In this document: positions 1 to 8,126 of the stretch, piece after piece | Layout of the letters: the number at the start of each line of letters is the position of its first letter | How positions within the stretch are numbered: position 1 is the stretch's first letter | Source of the DNA: Bacillota bacterium | GTDB lineage: Bacteria > Bacillota_I > Bacilli_A > RF39 > UBA660 | NCBI GenBank assembly: GCA_003149915.1 | Contig: QAMK01000014.1 | Location: forward strand, 1 to 38,408 | Reading direction: 5' to 3' | Length of the DNA: 38,408 nt | Translations under genes and position numbers: made by a program | Notes under the pieces: model-generated | Database searches by the model: none | What the model was told of the DNA's origin: nothing | What the model saw: only the letters and a program-made list of their open reading frames with translations

Positions 1-2
1 CT

Positions 3-299
3 AGAGTAATCGATAATTCTGGCACTTTTACCATCCAAAACAAAAAGTTTCAAATTCTTAATAATCATATCTCTCCAGGTGTTAAGGTTGAAATTTATAT
101 GAGCAAAAAAATTGGTATCATTGTTTTACACAATAATACCAAGTACAAAGTGGTTAGTGTTGATTCTCTTCCAGCAAAATATTCAACACTTAACCTAAAT
201 CAATTTTACAAAGAACATAGTTTAGAAATCAATAATTTTGTCGAGCATTTACTTTCTTACGATGCCAAACAAAACAGTCCTTTGCTTACTACATCTTAA
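3..299 (+). CDS. ISNCY/IS1202-like transposase, C-terminal fragment (5' end outside window)
   Basis: An open frame runs in from the window edge (first full codon at 3) to the stop at 297-299, giving about 98 residues. The reading starts R-V-I-D-N-S-G-T-F and continues through a short beta-rich stretch (K-K-F-Q-I-L, V-K-V-E-I-Y, I-G-I-I-V-L, Y-K-V-V-S-V). This resembles the beta-rich tail that follows the DDE integrase core in ISNCY/IS1202-type transposases. The catalytic core is not in the window, so the assignment rests on the tail alone. The in-frame ATG at 99 is internal and not a start. Repeats just downstream (345-412) fit an element terminus. It could instead be another DDE transposase with a similar tail. 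Confidence 0.55.
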   Translation, partial: RVIDNSGTFTIQNKKFQILNNHISPGVKVEIYMSKKIGIIVLHNNTKYKVVSVDSLPAKYSTLNLNQFYKEHSLEINNFVEHLLSYDAKQNSPLLTTS

Positions 300-344
300 C
301 AAATTATTATTCTTTTTTCAATATACTTCGATAGTATACCACCC

Positions 345-412
345 TATGACATTTTCATATGTTAATTTTGTTCATTTTTTATGACATTTTCAAAAATTAT
401 TGACATATTTTC
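345..412. repeat. Directly repeated TGACATTTTCA motifs, probable IS end
   Basis: The 13-mer TATGACATTTTCA occurs at 345-357 and again, identically, at 380-392, 35 bp apart. A shorter variant, TGACATATTTTC, follows from about 401. They lie between the transposase stop and the next gene. Sub-terminal repeats of this kind commonly bind the transposase at an element end. No target-site duplication can be tested because the other end of the element is outside the window. Confidence 0.5.
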
Positions 413-413
413 C

Positions 414-1193
414 TCAGGCTTTTCGCGTTAAAAATTTTCCCGCCAACCCATATTTTTCATGATTAACAATGTATAAATAACCGAATACACTATAGATAAA
501 TGCACCGATGCAATTGACAACTAAATCCATCATCGTATCTTTTAAACCGATATCCAAATATCCATCGATGGCCGTAGAATGAAGTCCATTCTCACTCAAA
601 ATGAGTGTCTTCGATATATCTTCAATGGAAACCACTTGATTCGATTGTTCTTGATCTAACGTTACCGTATGGATTTCATTCACAATCGTATCTTTCTGCA
701 TGTCTAAATGAAATACTTGATCCATGCCGAATTCAAAAAACTCCCATGCAACTCCAATTGTCATCGAAAAACAGAAAGAAACGAGAGCGACAAATACAGC
801 CGATAGATGAACTGACTTACTTCTTTCGTTAAGTAAATAAACAAGAGAAAATCCGACACTGGCACATAAAAATCCATTTAATGTATGTAAAATTGTATCC
901 CAATATGGAATAGCACCATAGAAATTATTAATTTCCCCCAGTATTTCTGCTGCGAAAATAAAAACAAAAATGATAATTTCTAAAGCACTGGGAAACTGTA
1001 CCTTCAACTTCTTTTCTAAGAAAAATGGTAAGATAAGTAAAAATAACGATAACACGCAAAGGGCTGCATTTTGAAAATTACCATTGAACAATTCACGAAC
1101 CATACAAACGATAATTAAAAAACGCAAAATGAAATATACCGTCAAGGATTTCTTATCGTTTCCTTTCAATAAATTAGACCACTTACTTTTCAT
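414..1193 (-). CDS. DUF2238/YjdF-like integral membrane protein
   Basis: A 259-residue protein with about six hydrophobic spans (near residues 17-34, 41-59, 69-88, 98-122, 130-150, 219-242). Conserved polar patches sit at the membrane edges: WDTILHTLNG (98-107), WEFFEFGMD (150-158) and DTMMDLVVN (219-227). These are typical of the DUF2238/YjdF family, whose biochemical function is unknown. A hydrophilic insert of about 50 residues (about 165-215) before the last span is longer than in simple family members. It lies 77 bp downstream of the 976-residue gene, behind a terminator and its own promoter, so it is probably transcribed alone. The ATG start is preceded by AAGGATG. Confidence 0.75.
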   Translation of the reverse strand: MKSKWSNLLKGNDKKSLTVYFILRFLIIVCMVRELFNGNFQNAALCVLSLFLLILPFFLEKKLKVQFPSALEIIIFVFIFAAEILGEINNFYGAIPYWDTILHTLNGFLCASVGFSLVYLLNERSKSVHLSAVFVALVSFCFSMTIGVAWEFFEFGMDQVFHLDMQKDTIVNEIHTVTLDQEQSNQVVSIEDISKTLILSENGLHSTAIDGYLDIGLKDTMMDLVVNCIGAFIYSVFGYLYIVNHEKYGLAGKFLTRKA

Positions 1194-1225
1194 AATCTAC
1201 ATCCTTTACTGCAAAATTCACTTTC

Positions 1226-1254
1226 ATTGTATCAAACAAAGCTTCAAATGTAAA
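1226..1254 (-). promoter_or_regulatory. Sigma-A promoter for the DUF2238-like gene
   Basis: On the minus strand, TTTACA (1249-1254) and TACAAT (1226-1231) are separated by exactly 17 bp, upstream of the gene starting at 1193. The -35 lies just beyond the terminator hairpin of the preceding gene. Confidence 0.65.
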
Positions 1255-1283
1255 CGAAAACAAACTAGGATTACCTAGTTTGT
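1254..1283 (-). terminator. Rho-independent terminator after the 976-residue gene
   Basis: A perfect 10-bp stem (ACAAACTAGG at 1260-1269 with CCTAGTTTGT at 1274-1283) and 4-nt loop is followed on the minus strand by a T-rich run. The stop codon of the upstream gene lies inside the hairpin. Confidence 0.8.
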
Positions 1284-4201
1284 CCACCAAACGTGTTTAT
1301 ATTGAGAGGTAAATTCGTCTGAGCAAGTTCCATTGGAACACGAACATCCATCGTAGGTAATATTACACAATCAACTTGTCCATCTTTACGCTTGCCAGCA
1401 TACCAATCTTCCCCACAGTACAACGATTCAAAATCATCTAATAAAATCGGTTTGCTACGAACATCTAACTTACCTTGTTTGATAATTTCATCTAATACTT
1501 GAATCCGTTTTAAATCATTTTCTGTAATATCCTCTTTTGTTTTCACTGGTTGACGCAAATGGTCATAAATCGGTTTCTCAAATGAAGAAGTATCTACTTG
1601 GCTACTTTCTAACCCGCCAACATACTTGTCTGAAGTTTTTAAAACAAAAGCATATGGACCTAAATCAGCATGAAGAAAATCTGTAAACAAACGACTATCT
1701 TCAATCATCGGAGAATGTAAATCAGAAGTTGGAAATAAACCACAATTATATAATATTGCATCGATAGAATCATCTTTCTGCTTCGCTTGAGACATCATTT
1801 TATCGCCAATTTCCTGCAATACATCATCTTGTAAAAAAGGTTCAAAAACATGTCCCTTCGTATCATAAAAAGGTGCAAGCATAACAGTGTTTTTTGTACG
1901 GAACAAAATACTACGAGCAACAATCTCATGAGTAAATTTATCGCGAACAATCAAAACATCCATATTCGGTTTCGTTAGACAACCACGATAAGTAGGAGCA
2001 CCCGAAACATTAGTCAAATCAATACAACTTCTACTAAATTTTGAACCAATTAACAAATTATCAGGTTCCTTTGTCGTTGTAGAATAAGAATAAGGTCCCA
2101 CCGAGCCAGATATTTGCGGAATACTACTCTTTTCCCGTAACATAGACTCGATGTATACTTTTGTATAATCTGAAAGCAATTCGGATGGTAAAGAAGATAC
2201 AACTCTATCTCCTAAAATAAGCGGATATAACTCTTTTTCTTCCTCTTTTAATCCATTCGCCATTGAAATGACTTGTTTCATATGGCCAATCAAGTACAAT
2301 AACGGATTATTATCATACAGATACTTAGCCGAAGAATCACTCGTCAATCTTTGATATATTTCTGGATAATCTGTCAAGATGGACAAATAGGTATCCGTAG
2401 AAAAAGATGGTACTAAATCAACCAAAGGTAATAACGATGCAATTTCCGGAAACCTTTGATACGTATTCAATATGTTAGGAATGTCTTCTTCTTTAATTTT
2501 TGAAAACAAAGTTTGCAATACAGTAGAAATATGTCCTTCATTTGCAAACTGATAATTTAAATAATGATATGGAAACTTTTCTTTATCGCTCATTTCGATT
2601 GAAAATTTAGAAGTACGTTTATCTTCCTTAGCAAGATCTGCATAAAACCGATTGTAAAAACGGAACACTTCCAAATCCAACTTTACATCATAAGAGTGCA
2701 AAGTATCCGCAACCGTCTCTCGACTAAGCTTTCCCTGTAAACACAAATTTTCTAACTGTGAAAACTCTTCCTCTGTAAAATCAAATAAAGACGACCGAAC
2801 ATGATGCATCTTTAAAACATGTTCCCGTTTGGATTGTAACTCTTCTAAAAGATGATCATAACCACCATAATCGTCCCACTTTTGATGTTGAAAATCTGTC
2901 TGAATTCGACGAATACTCTTTCCTAATTTAACTTTGTTTTCAGCCTTAGAAGACAATTCCAAATCTTTAATGACTTTCTTTTTCATTTGACTCACAGATT
3001 TTGACAAATAAACATCACGATGTAAATTTAAAAGAAAAGAATAAATATTGCTAATTTCTTCTGTTCGATAGGTACCAGAAGATTGTTGATTATCTTTAAC
3101 ACTTTGCACTAAAGATGTCAATTGTTCTCTTGTAACAACTTCTTGCCCTTGATTAATAAAGGTATCTAAATCCGAAATTAAATTTTCTTCTTCATGACGA
3201 AGAAAAGCATTTTGGAAAGCTAAATTCATAGAAGCAACATCCGGATATAAGAAATGCAATTTATTTTGTTGGTAATCAAATTCTGCTTGCATCGAAAAAA
3301 GCTGGTTTAACAATTGTTGATATTTCATTTGTGTATCAACATCATTGAAACTTAAATCCACATCAAAATACGATAACAATTCTTTCATAGAAGCTGATTG
3401 AAAACGTTTTTGAAAAGGTGGTCTCATAAACGGAAGACTTAGTAAAGCATCATATTTTTTCTCTTTTAAAAATGTTACAATATACATTCTCTGTTCACTT
3501 TTGGTCAAATGATAAAGTTTGAAATTATGATCCCGAAAAATCAAATAAGACATCAAATAATCATTTTGAACCATGGCAGGATTTTCTTCCAACACCTCTT
3601 TCGTAACCGGATACTCACTAAGTGCATGTTTTAGAACGGAAGGACTCAACATGATATCCGCACCAATATAACGAATAAAAGATGGATTTTGACGAATGGC
3701 GCATTCCATAATTTTTTTGTAATTTCGTAAATTTGGATTCCGAATAAAATCAGATTCTTGAAACAAATAATTATTTTCCTCTAATAAAAACATATCTATA
3801 TAAGAAAAAACATGATTAGGATCTAATACCATCACATCGACATATTCACTCTCACTTCGCTCGACTAAAGAAGGAATCTGAAATAACACCGGATTCTTTT
3901 CATAAATTTTCCTTGTCGGTGCATAAGAAATCGAATCGAGATAAGAAACTACTTCATCGTCCAATTCCTCTTTCGATAAATAGATAACACGATTAGGATC
4001 TCCTTTTACAAATTCCATTTTCAAAGTATGCGAAGTAAGTAAAGAAGGCGCTACCATAACCATCTCTGGAGTCACTTCAAAAGAATGTTGTTCAAAAAAA
4101 GATACAGCACCTGGTTTTTCTAACTCGTTTTGCACCTCTTTCAATTTATCAACATCGTGACCATTGTGAATACAAAAAGATACCAACTTTGAATAATTCA
4201 T
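1271..4201 (-). CDS. Large (976 aa) protein of unknown function
   Basis: I do not recognise this protein. It is soluble-looking, with no signal peptide or membrane span. The N-terminal half is helical and carries repeated units ending in N-P or D-P followed by a hydrophobic residue (for example ENPAMVQND and RQNPSFIRYIG), loosely like DUF4116-type helical repeats. A Lys/Glu-rich middle (about 380-500) could form coiled coil. The C-terminal part (about 700-870) looks like a separate alpha/beta domain, with LIGSKFSRSCIDLTNVSG, a second Cys in YRGCL, then DVLIVRDKFT and a hydrophobic strand ending NTVMLAPFYD. The Cys pair and the RSILFR segment could mark an active site. The ATG is preceded by AGAAGGTG. 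It has its own promoter and terminator. Confidence 0.85.
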   Translation of the reverse strand: MNYSKLVSFCIHNGHDVDKLKEVQNELEKPGAVSFFEQHSFEVTPEMVMVAPSLLTSHTLKMEFVKGDPNRVIYLSKEELDDEVVSYLDSISYAPTRKIYEKNPVLFQIPSLVERSESEYVDVMVLDPNHVFSYIDMFLLEENNYLFQESDFIRNPNLRNYKKIMECAIRQNPSFIRYIGADIMLSPSVLKHALSEYPVTKEVLEENPAMVQNDYLMSYLIFRDHNFKLYHLTKSEQRMYIVTFLKEKKYDALLSLPFMRPPFQKRFQSASMKELLSYFDVDLSFNDVDTQMKYQQLLNQLFSMQAEFDYQQNKLHFLYPDVASMNLAFQNAFLRHEEENLISDLDTFINQGQEVVTREQLTSLVQSVKDNQQSSGTYRTEEISNIYSFLLNLHRDVYLSKSVSQMKKKVIKDLELSSKAENKVKLGKSIRRIQTDFQHQKWDDYGGYDHLLEELQSKREHVLKMHHVRSSLFDFTEEEFSQLENLCLQGKLSRETVADTLHSYDVKLDLEVFRFYNRFYADLAKEDKRTSKFSIEMSDKEKFPYHYLNYQFANEGHISTVLQTLFSKIKEEDIPNILNTYQRFPEIASLLPLVDLVPSFSTDTYLSILTDYPEIYQRLTSDSSAKYLYDNNPLLYLIGHMKQVISMANGLKEEEKELYPLILGDRVVSSLPSELLSDYTKVYIESMLREKSSIPQISGSVGPYSYSTTTKEPDNLLIGSKFSRSCIDLTNVSGAPTYRGCLTKPNMDVLIVRDKFTHEIVARSILFRTKNTVMLAPFYDTKGHVFEPFLQDDVLQEIGDKMMSQAKQKDDSIDAILYNCGLFPTSDLHSPMIEDSRLFTDFLHADLGPYAFVLKTSDKYVGGLESSQVDTSSFEKPIYDHLRQPVKTKEDITENDLKRIQVLDEIIKQGKLDVRSKPILLDDFESLYCGEDWYAGKRKDGQVDCVILPTMDVRVPMELAQTNLPLNINTFGGQTR

Positions 4202-4229
4202 TTGAACACCTTCTATCTACTCTATATTC

Positions 4230-4238
4230 ATTATACCA
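4230..4238 (-). promoter_or_regulatory. Extended -10 promoter (TGGTATAAT) for the 976-residue gene
   Basis: On the minus strand the sequence reads TGGTATAAT, a TGn-extended -10, about 30 bp upstream of the ATG at 4201. No good -35 hexamer is present at the usual distance, as expected for extended -10 promoters. Confidence 0.55.
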
Positions 4239-4246
4239 AAAATTAT

Positions 4247-4276
4247 TAAAAAAACTAGTAACTTTCGTCACTAGTT
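4247..4276 (-). terminator. Terminator after the 355-residue membrane protein gene
   Basis: AACTAGTAAC (4253-4262) pairs with GTCACTAGTT (4267-4276) with one G-T wobble. The loop is GAAA on the minus strand, followed by a run of seven or eight T. Confidence 0.8.
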
Positions 4277-4294
4277 ATTGACCTAATATCATCT

Positions 4295-5362
4295 CTATTT
4301 TTCTTTGACATCAGAATTCTTTTCTTTTTTTTCACGACTACGTCCTACTTCACAAGAAGGATCAACGTCGATATTCGGATTCTTCTTTACTAACTCCTCG
4401 ACATATCGTAGAATATCTTTCTTCTTAACTGCGATATCAAATACTTTGCCACTTGCCATCCGAGCCCTCAAGTATCGATTAGTAACAATTCCTCTACTTC
4501 TTACTTCATAAATACTCAAATCAGTAATATCTGCTAATTTACCAATCGTAATATTTGGTCCTGCTAAAATATAGAAGAAATGATCACTCACTTTAAACTT
4601 TTTCTCGTTAAACGAGAATGTTCCTTGTTGATATTCCATATCAGCACGTGCTAAATCTTCATCCGTCAACGCTTTGAAAGAATGATTCCGTTTTGGATCC
4701 AAGAACTCACGGAATGCTAAAATTGCTAAGACAATGAAAAATAATCCAATTCCACCAAAAATCGCTACATAGATATACATAGAAGTTGTCGTATGATCAT
4801 ATCCATTTACTTGAAGAGGTAAAATAAAGTTATAAACCTCATCTTCGGTATAAGCAAATCCGTACTCATTGTAAAACTCTTCACCAGTATAGTAATCGAC
4901 ATAGCCATCTACTACAGCAAAAAGTCCTTCATTATAACTAGAATCCAGTTCCCCTAAATGACCAACGTAAGTAGCAGTCTCACCGTTGTTAATCTGTTCT
5001 TGCATTTTATCCAAATCACTAACAGAAACAACTCCTAAAAGAGACATATAAGACTCTGTTCCCTCTAAAGGAATTTCAAAATCGACAAACTTAGAAAGTG
5101 TAATATCTGTACTAACATCATAGTATTCATAACCAGCCTCATAAACGTAGTCAGAATAAACTTTTACAAAATATTGGTCCTTTCTAGAACATTCTACATA
5201 ATCTTCATATGTACGAATTTCACAATAGTTTCCTGTCACATCTTGAAAAGAATATCCCAATAAAAGGATTAAACAAAAAAAGACAACGGCTAATACCAAA
5301 AAGACAATAAAACGAATTAGCCCAGACATTTTCGCCCGTTTTAAAATACTCTCACCCATCAT
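4295..5362 (-). CDS. Two-span membrane protein with extracytoplasmic domain, function unknown
   Basis: A protein of 355 residues. A positively charged N-terminus precedes a membrane span (about 15-36). An acidic, Tyr-rich outer domain follows (about 40-192), then a second span (194-216) and a charged cytoplasmic tail. The tail, from about residue 240, has alternating short strands (FSFNEKKFKVS, YILAGPNITIG) and ends in a Lys/Glu-rich stretch. No enzyme motif was found. It follows the XRE/membrane regulator by about 39 bp on the same strand, so the two are probably co-transcribed and may work as a membrane sensing pair, which is inference from position. Two adjacent ATG codons occur; the second (5359) has the better spacing to GAGGTG. 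Confidence 0.75.
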   Translation of the reverse strand: MMGESILKRAKMSGLIRFIVFLVLAVVFFCLILLLGYSFQDVTGNYCEIRTYEDYVECSRKDQYFVKVYSDYVYEAGYEYYDVSTDITLSKFVDFEIPLEGTESYMSLLGVVSVSDLDKMQEQINNGETATYVGHLGELDSSYNEGLFAVVDGYVDYYTGEEFYNEYGFAYTEDEVYNFILPLQVNGYDHTTTSMYIYVAIFGGIGLFFIVLAILAFREFLDPKRNHSFKALTDEDLARADMEYQQGTFSFNEKKFKVSDHFFYILAGPNITIGKLADITDLSIYEVRSRGIVTNRYLRARMASGKVFDIAVKKKDILRYVEELVKKNPNIDVDPSCEVGRSREKKEKNSDVKEK

Positions 5363-5401
5363 AACACCTCACTTAGATTATGACATAAATAAGCTTTCAC
5401 G

Positions 5402-6793
5402 TCAATTAGAATGAGAAAGAGCATCAAAAGTTTCTTGATTGCAAGTAATGGTAACTTTCATCCATTGATCACGATTTACCGCCCAAATAGTATGATTTTG
5501 TAAACTTTCAAGAAAAAGATGATACGCTTCATAGAAAGAAAGTCCTTTATAATATATGGTAAAAGAATTACAAAGATGATCTGAATTGTCATTTTCAGTA
5601 TCGGGACAAACATGTCCAAACGTATCAGTATCATATTCCAAGAAAGAAGCCAATTGAACTTCCACTTTAATTTCACGATCACCTAAAGTAGGATCGATAA
5701 CATAATCCAAAGGAACATTAAATGGAGTATCAATCCAAGATACATCATCTTCTAACACTGTCGTAAACGTAGAAGTAACGTACTCATCTTCTGTAAGCGA
5801 TGTCTTCTCATCATACGTCAATAAAACGGTAATTCCAAGCCCGCTTCCTACACCAATTAAAACCAAACCGGCCATAGCAACTAAAAATAATTTACGAAAT
5901 CCGATTGCCAAAACGAAAATAAATTGATAAAGGAAACGCATACAAGCAAACAAAAGCATGATAATTCCCAATATAGCAAGTCCAAAAAAGAACGATGCCA
6001 TAGAATAAATCGAATGATAAAACAAAATTACATCGAAAAGAACGGAACATACCAAGAAGAATGCAAAGAGAAGAAAAAAGAAAAAGGCACAAATTCTCAT
6101 AATCCAAGTAATGAACTTAGTAATTGGACCAAAAAAGGAATACTCTTTTTTAGAATCTCGAATGATGATTCGCGGACGAGAAACCAATCCGTCGATTGTT
6201 TCATCTGATGACTCAGAAGATTTCATATCCACATCTTCCATATAATCTAAATATCTCATTTTAAATAATCGAATAAAGATAATGATACCAATCAATACAA
6301 TGGCAAAGAAAATAATAGACCCTAATATATTGACAAAGTAATGACGAAAACTATATGGTAAAAAAGAAAAAATCTTATATAGAACCCAATCGGAAATCGA
6401 ATAAACAATGGCGCCTATCGCAGCCAAGAAAAGACCGATTAAGAGAAGTTCAAATAGACAGCGAACTTTCCCTTTCCACGTCAACCGACAAAACATGTTG
6501 TACGTCTTCTCTGTAAAATTCAAAAATGATTGAAACCAATCGTGAATCCAACTATGACGTTTCTGTGGTTCTTCCGGTTGACTATCATGCTTAATGACAC
6601 CATCATCCAATAAATCTTCCAATGTACAATTTAAAATTTTAGAAATCGAAATAATCTTATCCATATCCGGATAACTCGATCCATTTTCCCATTTACTAAC
6701 TGCCTGCCTAGAAACTGATAACATCTCTGCTAACTGTTCCTGTGATAAATTATTGTTTTTTCGTTGTTTTGCTAACTTTTCACAAAACTTCAT
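5402..6793 (-). CDS. Membrane-bound XRE-family transcriptional regulator
   Basis: A protein of about 463 residues. The N-terminal 60 residues form a classic Cro/CI helix-turn-helix, with LSQEQLAEMLSVSRQAVSKW followed by ENGSSYPDMDKI and LNCTLEDLLDDG. A linker and about six hydrophobic spans follow, ending in an outer C-terminal domain of about 110 residues that holds a CPD...C pair. This is a one-component design: DNA-binding head inside, membrane bundle, possible sensor outside. The ATG at 6793 was chosen because GAGGTGAG lies directly upstream; a longer frame to 6838 lacks a good ribosome site. The downstream 355-residue membrane protein is a likely partner. The ligand is not known. Confidence 0.85.
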   Translation of the reverse strand: MKFCEKLAKQRKNNNLSQEQLAEMLSVSRQAVSKWENGSSYPDMDKIISISKILNCTLEDLLDDGVIKHDSQPEEPQKRHSWIHDWFQSFLNFTEKTYNMFCRLTWKGKVRCLFELLLIGLFLAAIGAIVYSISDWVLYKIFSFLPYSFRHYFVNILGSIIFFAIVLIGIIIFIRLFKMRYLDYMEDVDMKSSESSDETIDGLVSRPRIIIRDSKKEYSFFGPITKFITWIMRICAFFFFLLFAFFLVCSVLFDVILFYHSIYSMASFFFGLAILGIIMLLFACMRFLYQFIFVLAIGFRKLFLVAMAGLVLIGVGSGLGITVLLTYDEKTSLTEDEYVTSTFTTVLEDDVSWIDTPFNVPLDYVIDPTLGDREIKVEVQLASFLEYDTDTFGHVCPDTENDNSDHLCNSFTIYYKGLSFYEAYHLFLESLQNHTIWAVNRDQWMKVTITCNQETFDALSHSN

Positions 6794-6906
6794 CTTGCTC
6801 ACCTCACAACAATCGTAACAAAAAAGATGCGGTAGCACTATCTAAAATAACGTTCTTTTTGTAAACTTTCGGTTGCATTTTCATAAAATGTAAAACAATT
6901 TCTTTT

Positions 6907-6939
6907 ATTTTATCATAGAAAAAAGAAATATGATAAAAT
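6907..6939. promoter_or_regulatory. 11-bp inverted repeat in the promoter region of the MBL gene (candidate operator)
   Basis: ATTTTATCATA (6907-6917) and TATGATAAAAT (6929-6939) are perfect reverse complements separated by 11 bp. The right arm contains the likely -10 (TATGAT or TAAAAT) of the gene starting at 6960. It lies in the divergent spacer shared with the XRE regulator gene, which could be the factor that binds it; that link is inference. Confidence 0.45.
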
Positions 6940-6959
6940 GAAAATAGGAGATGATAAAA

Positions 6960-7877
6960 ATGAGACGAAAAAAGAAACAAATTTCACTATTGATGGCACT
7001 TTTTCTAGTCATTTTTGGTAGTATTTTTTACTTTTTAGAACCGAGTCAAGCAAATCCTAACACTCCTACTCCAACACCGGAGATAGTTCAAGCAAATCAA
7101 GAAATACAAGATGGTGAAAAATTACAAATTTGGTTTTTGGATGTTGGACAGGCAGATTCTATTTTAATTCAAAACGGAGATGCCAATATGTTAATCGATG
7201 CTGGCAACAACGAAGATGGTAAAAAACTCGTTTCCTATTTTCAAAGTTTAGGAATCGAAACATTCCAATACGTCATCGGTACGCATGCTCACGAAGATCA
7301 CATCGGAGGCATGGATGACATCATCGACAACTTCGATATCGATACATTCTATATGCCAGATGCCATTACAACAACTGCAACATTCGAAAGTGTCCTAGAT
7401 TCTTTAGAAGCCAAAAATATTGCCTTTCAAACACCTTCTATCGATTCTATTTTCAAATTAGGAAATGCAACGATAGATGTTTTGTACGTTGGAACAGATA
7501 ATAGCGATTTAAATAACACATCCATCGTATTAAAATTAACTTACGGTAACACCAGTATATTATTTATGGGCGACGCTGAAAAAGAAGTCGAAACGACAAT
7601 CGAAAAGAAAGACATTTCTGCTGATGTATTAAAGGTCGGACATCACGGATCGAATACTTCATCTAGTAAAACATTCTTAGAAAAAGTAAATCCAAGTTAT
7701 GCCATTATCAGTGTCGGTACAGGAAACAGTTACGGTCATCCTAGCAACACAACCATTCAAAATTTAGAAAATCAAAATATACAAATTTATAGAACTGACG
7801 AAAACGGAACAATCATTATGACAAGCGATGGCACAAATATCACATTTCAAACCATTCAAACAAACACCAATGGATAA
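6960..7877 (+). CDS. Secreted/membrane-anchored ComEC-like metallo-beta-lactamase-fold hydrolase
   Basis: A protein of 305 residues. An Arg/Lys-rich start and one hydrophobic span (about 8-25) are followed by a Pro/Thr linker (NTPTPTPE), then a metallo-beta-lactamase domain. WFLDVGQADS opens the fold, THAHEDHIGG is the main metal motif, LFMGDAEKEVE supplies the bridging Asp, and VGHHGSNTS the later His. This is the family of stand-alone domains related to the C-terminus of the DNA-uptake channel ComEC. The domain should sit outside the cell; a phosphodiesterase or nuclease role is likely but unproven. The ATG at 6960 has AGGAG nine bases upstream; an ATG at 6951 is too close. The next gene is a DUF3006 protein, a pairing often seen. 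Confidence 0.88.
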   Translation: MRRKKKQISLLMALFLVIFGSIFYFLEPSQANPNTPTPTPEIVQANQEIQDGEKLQIWFLDVGQADSILIQNGDANMLIDAGNNEDGKKLVSYFQSLGIETFQYVIGTHAHEDHIGGMDDIIDNFDIDTFYMPDAITTTATFESVLDSLEAKNIAFQTPSIDSIFKLGNATIDVLYVGTDNSDLNNTSIVLKLTYGNTSILFMGDAEKEVETTIEKKDISADVLKVGHHGSNTSSSKTFLEKVNPSYAIISVGTGNSYGHPSNTTIQNLENQNIQIYRTDENGTIIMTSDGTNITFQTIQTNTNG

Positions 7878-7886
7878 GGAGAATTT

Positions 7887-8114
7887 ATGAAATACAGTGT
7901 AGATCGAATTGAAAATGACAAAATCATCGTTCAAAATTTAGAAACATTACAAATGGAAGAAATTTCAAAAGATAAAATTCCATTTTCAGTACGAGATGGC
8001 GACATTCTGAAACTTGAAAACAATACTTACCAATTAGATGAAGCAGAAAAAGAAAAGAGAAAAAAAAGAATTCAAGAAAAACTAAACAAACTAAAACAGA
8101 TTTCAAACAATTGA
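7887..8114 (+). CDS. DUF3006-family small protein
   Basis: A 75-residue protein with the DUF3006 pattern: YSVDRIEND, a short beta core through VRDGDILKLENNTYQLD, then a strongly charged Glu/Lys helix. Ten base pairs separate it from the MBL-fold gene, with AAGGAG upstream, so the two are co-transcribed. The function is unknown; the family is typically encoded next to ComEC-like MBL proteins. The TGA stop lies inside the terminator hairpin. Confidence 0.85.
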   Translation: MKYSVDRIENDKIIVQNLETLQMEEISKDKIPFSVRDGDILKLENNTYQLDEAEKEKRKKRIQEKLNKLKQISNN

Positions 8115-8126
8115 AATCTGTTTTTT
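8094..8126 (+). terminator. Terminator of the MBL-DUF3006 operon
   Basis: AAACAGATTTCAA (8094-8106) and TTGAAATCTGTTT (8111-8123) form a perfect 13-bp stem with an ACAA loop and a T run. The plus-strand stop codon falls in the stem, and the convergent gene ends at 8125. Confidence 0.9.

Noticed and set aside
5476..6208. Several 60-95-residue frames on both strands inside the XRE regulator gene
   Set aside because: All are shadows of a long, domain-supported gene and lack ribosome sites.
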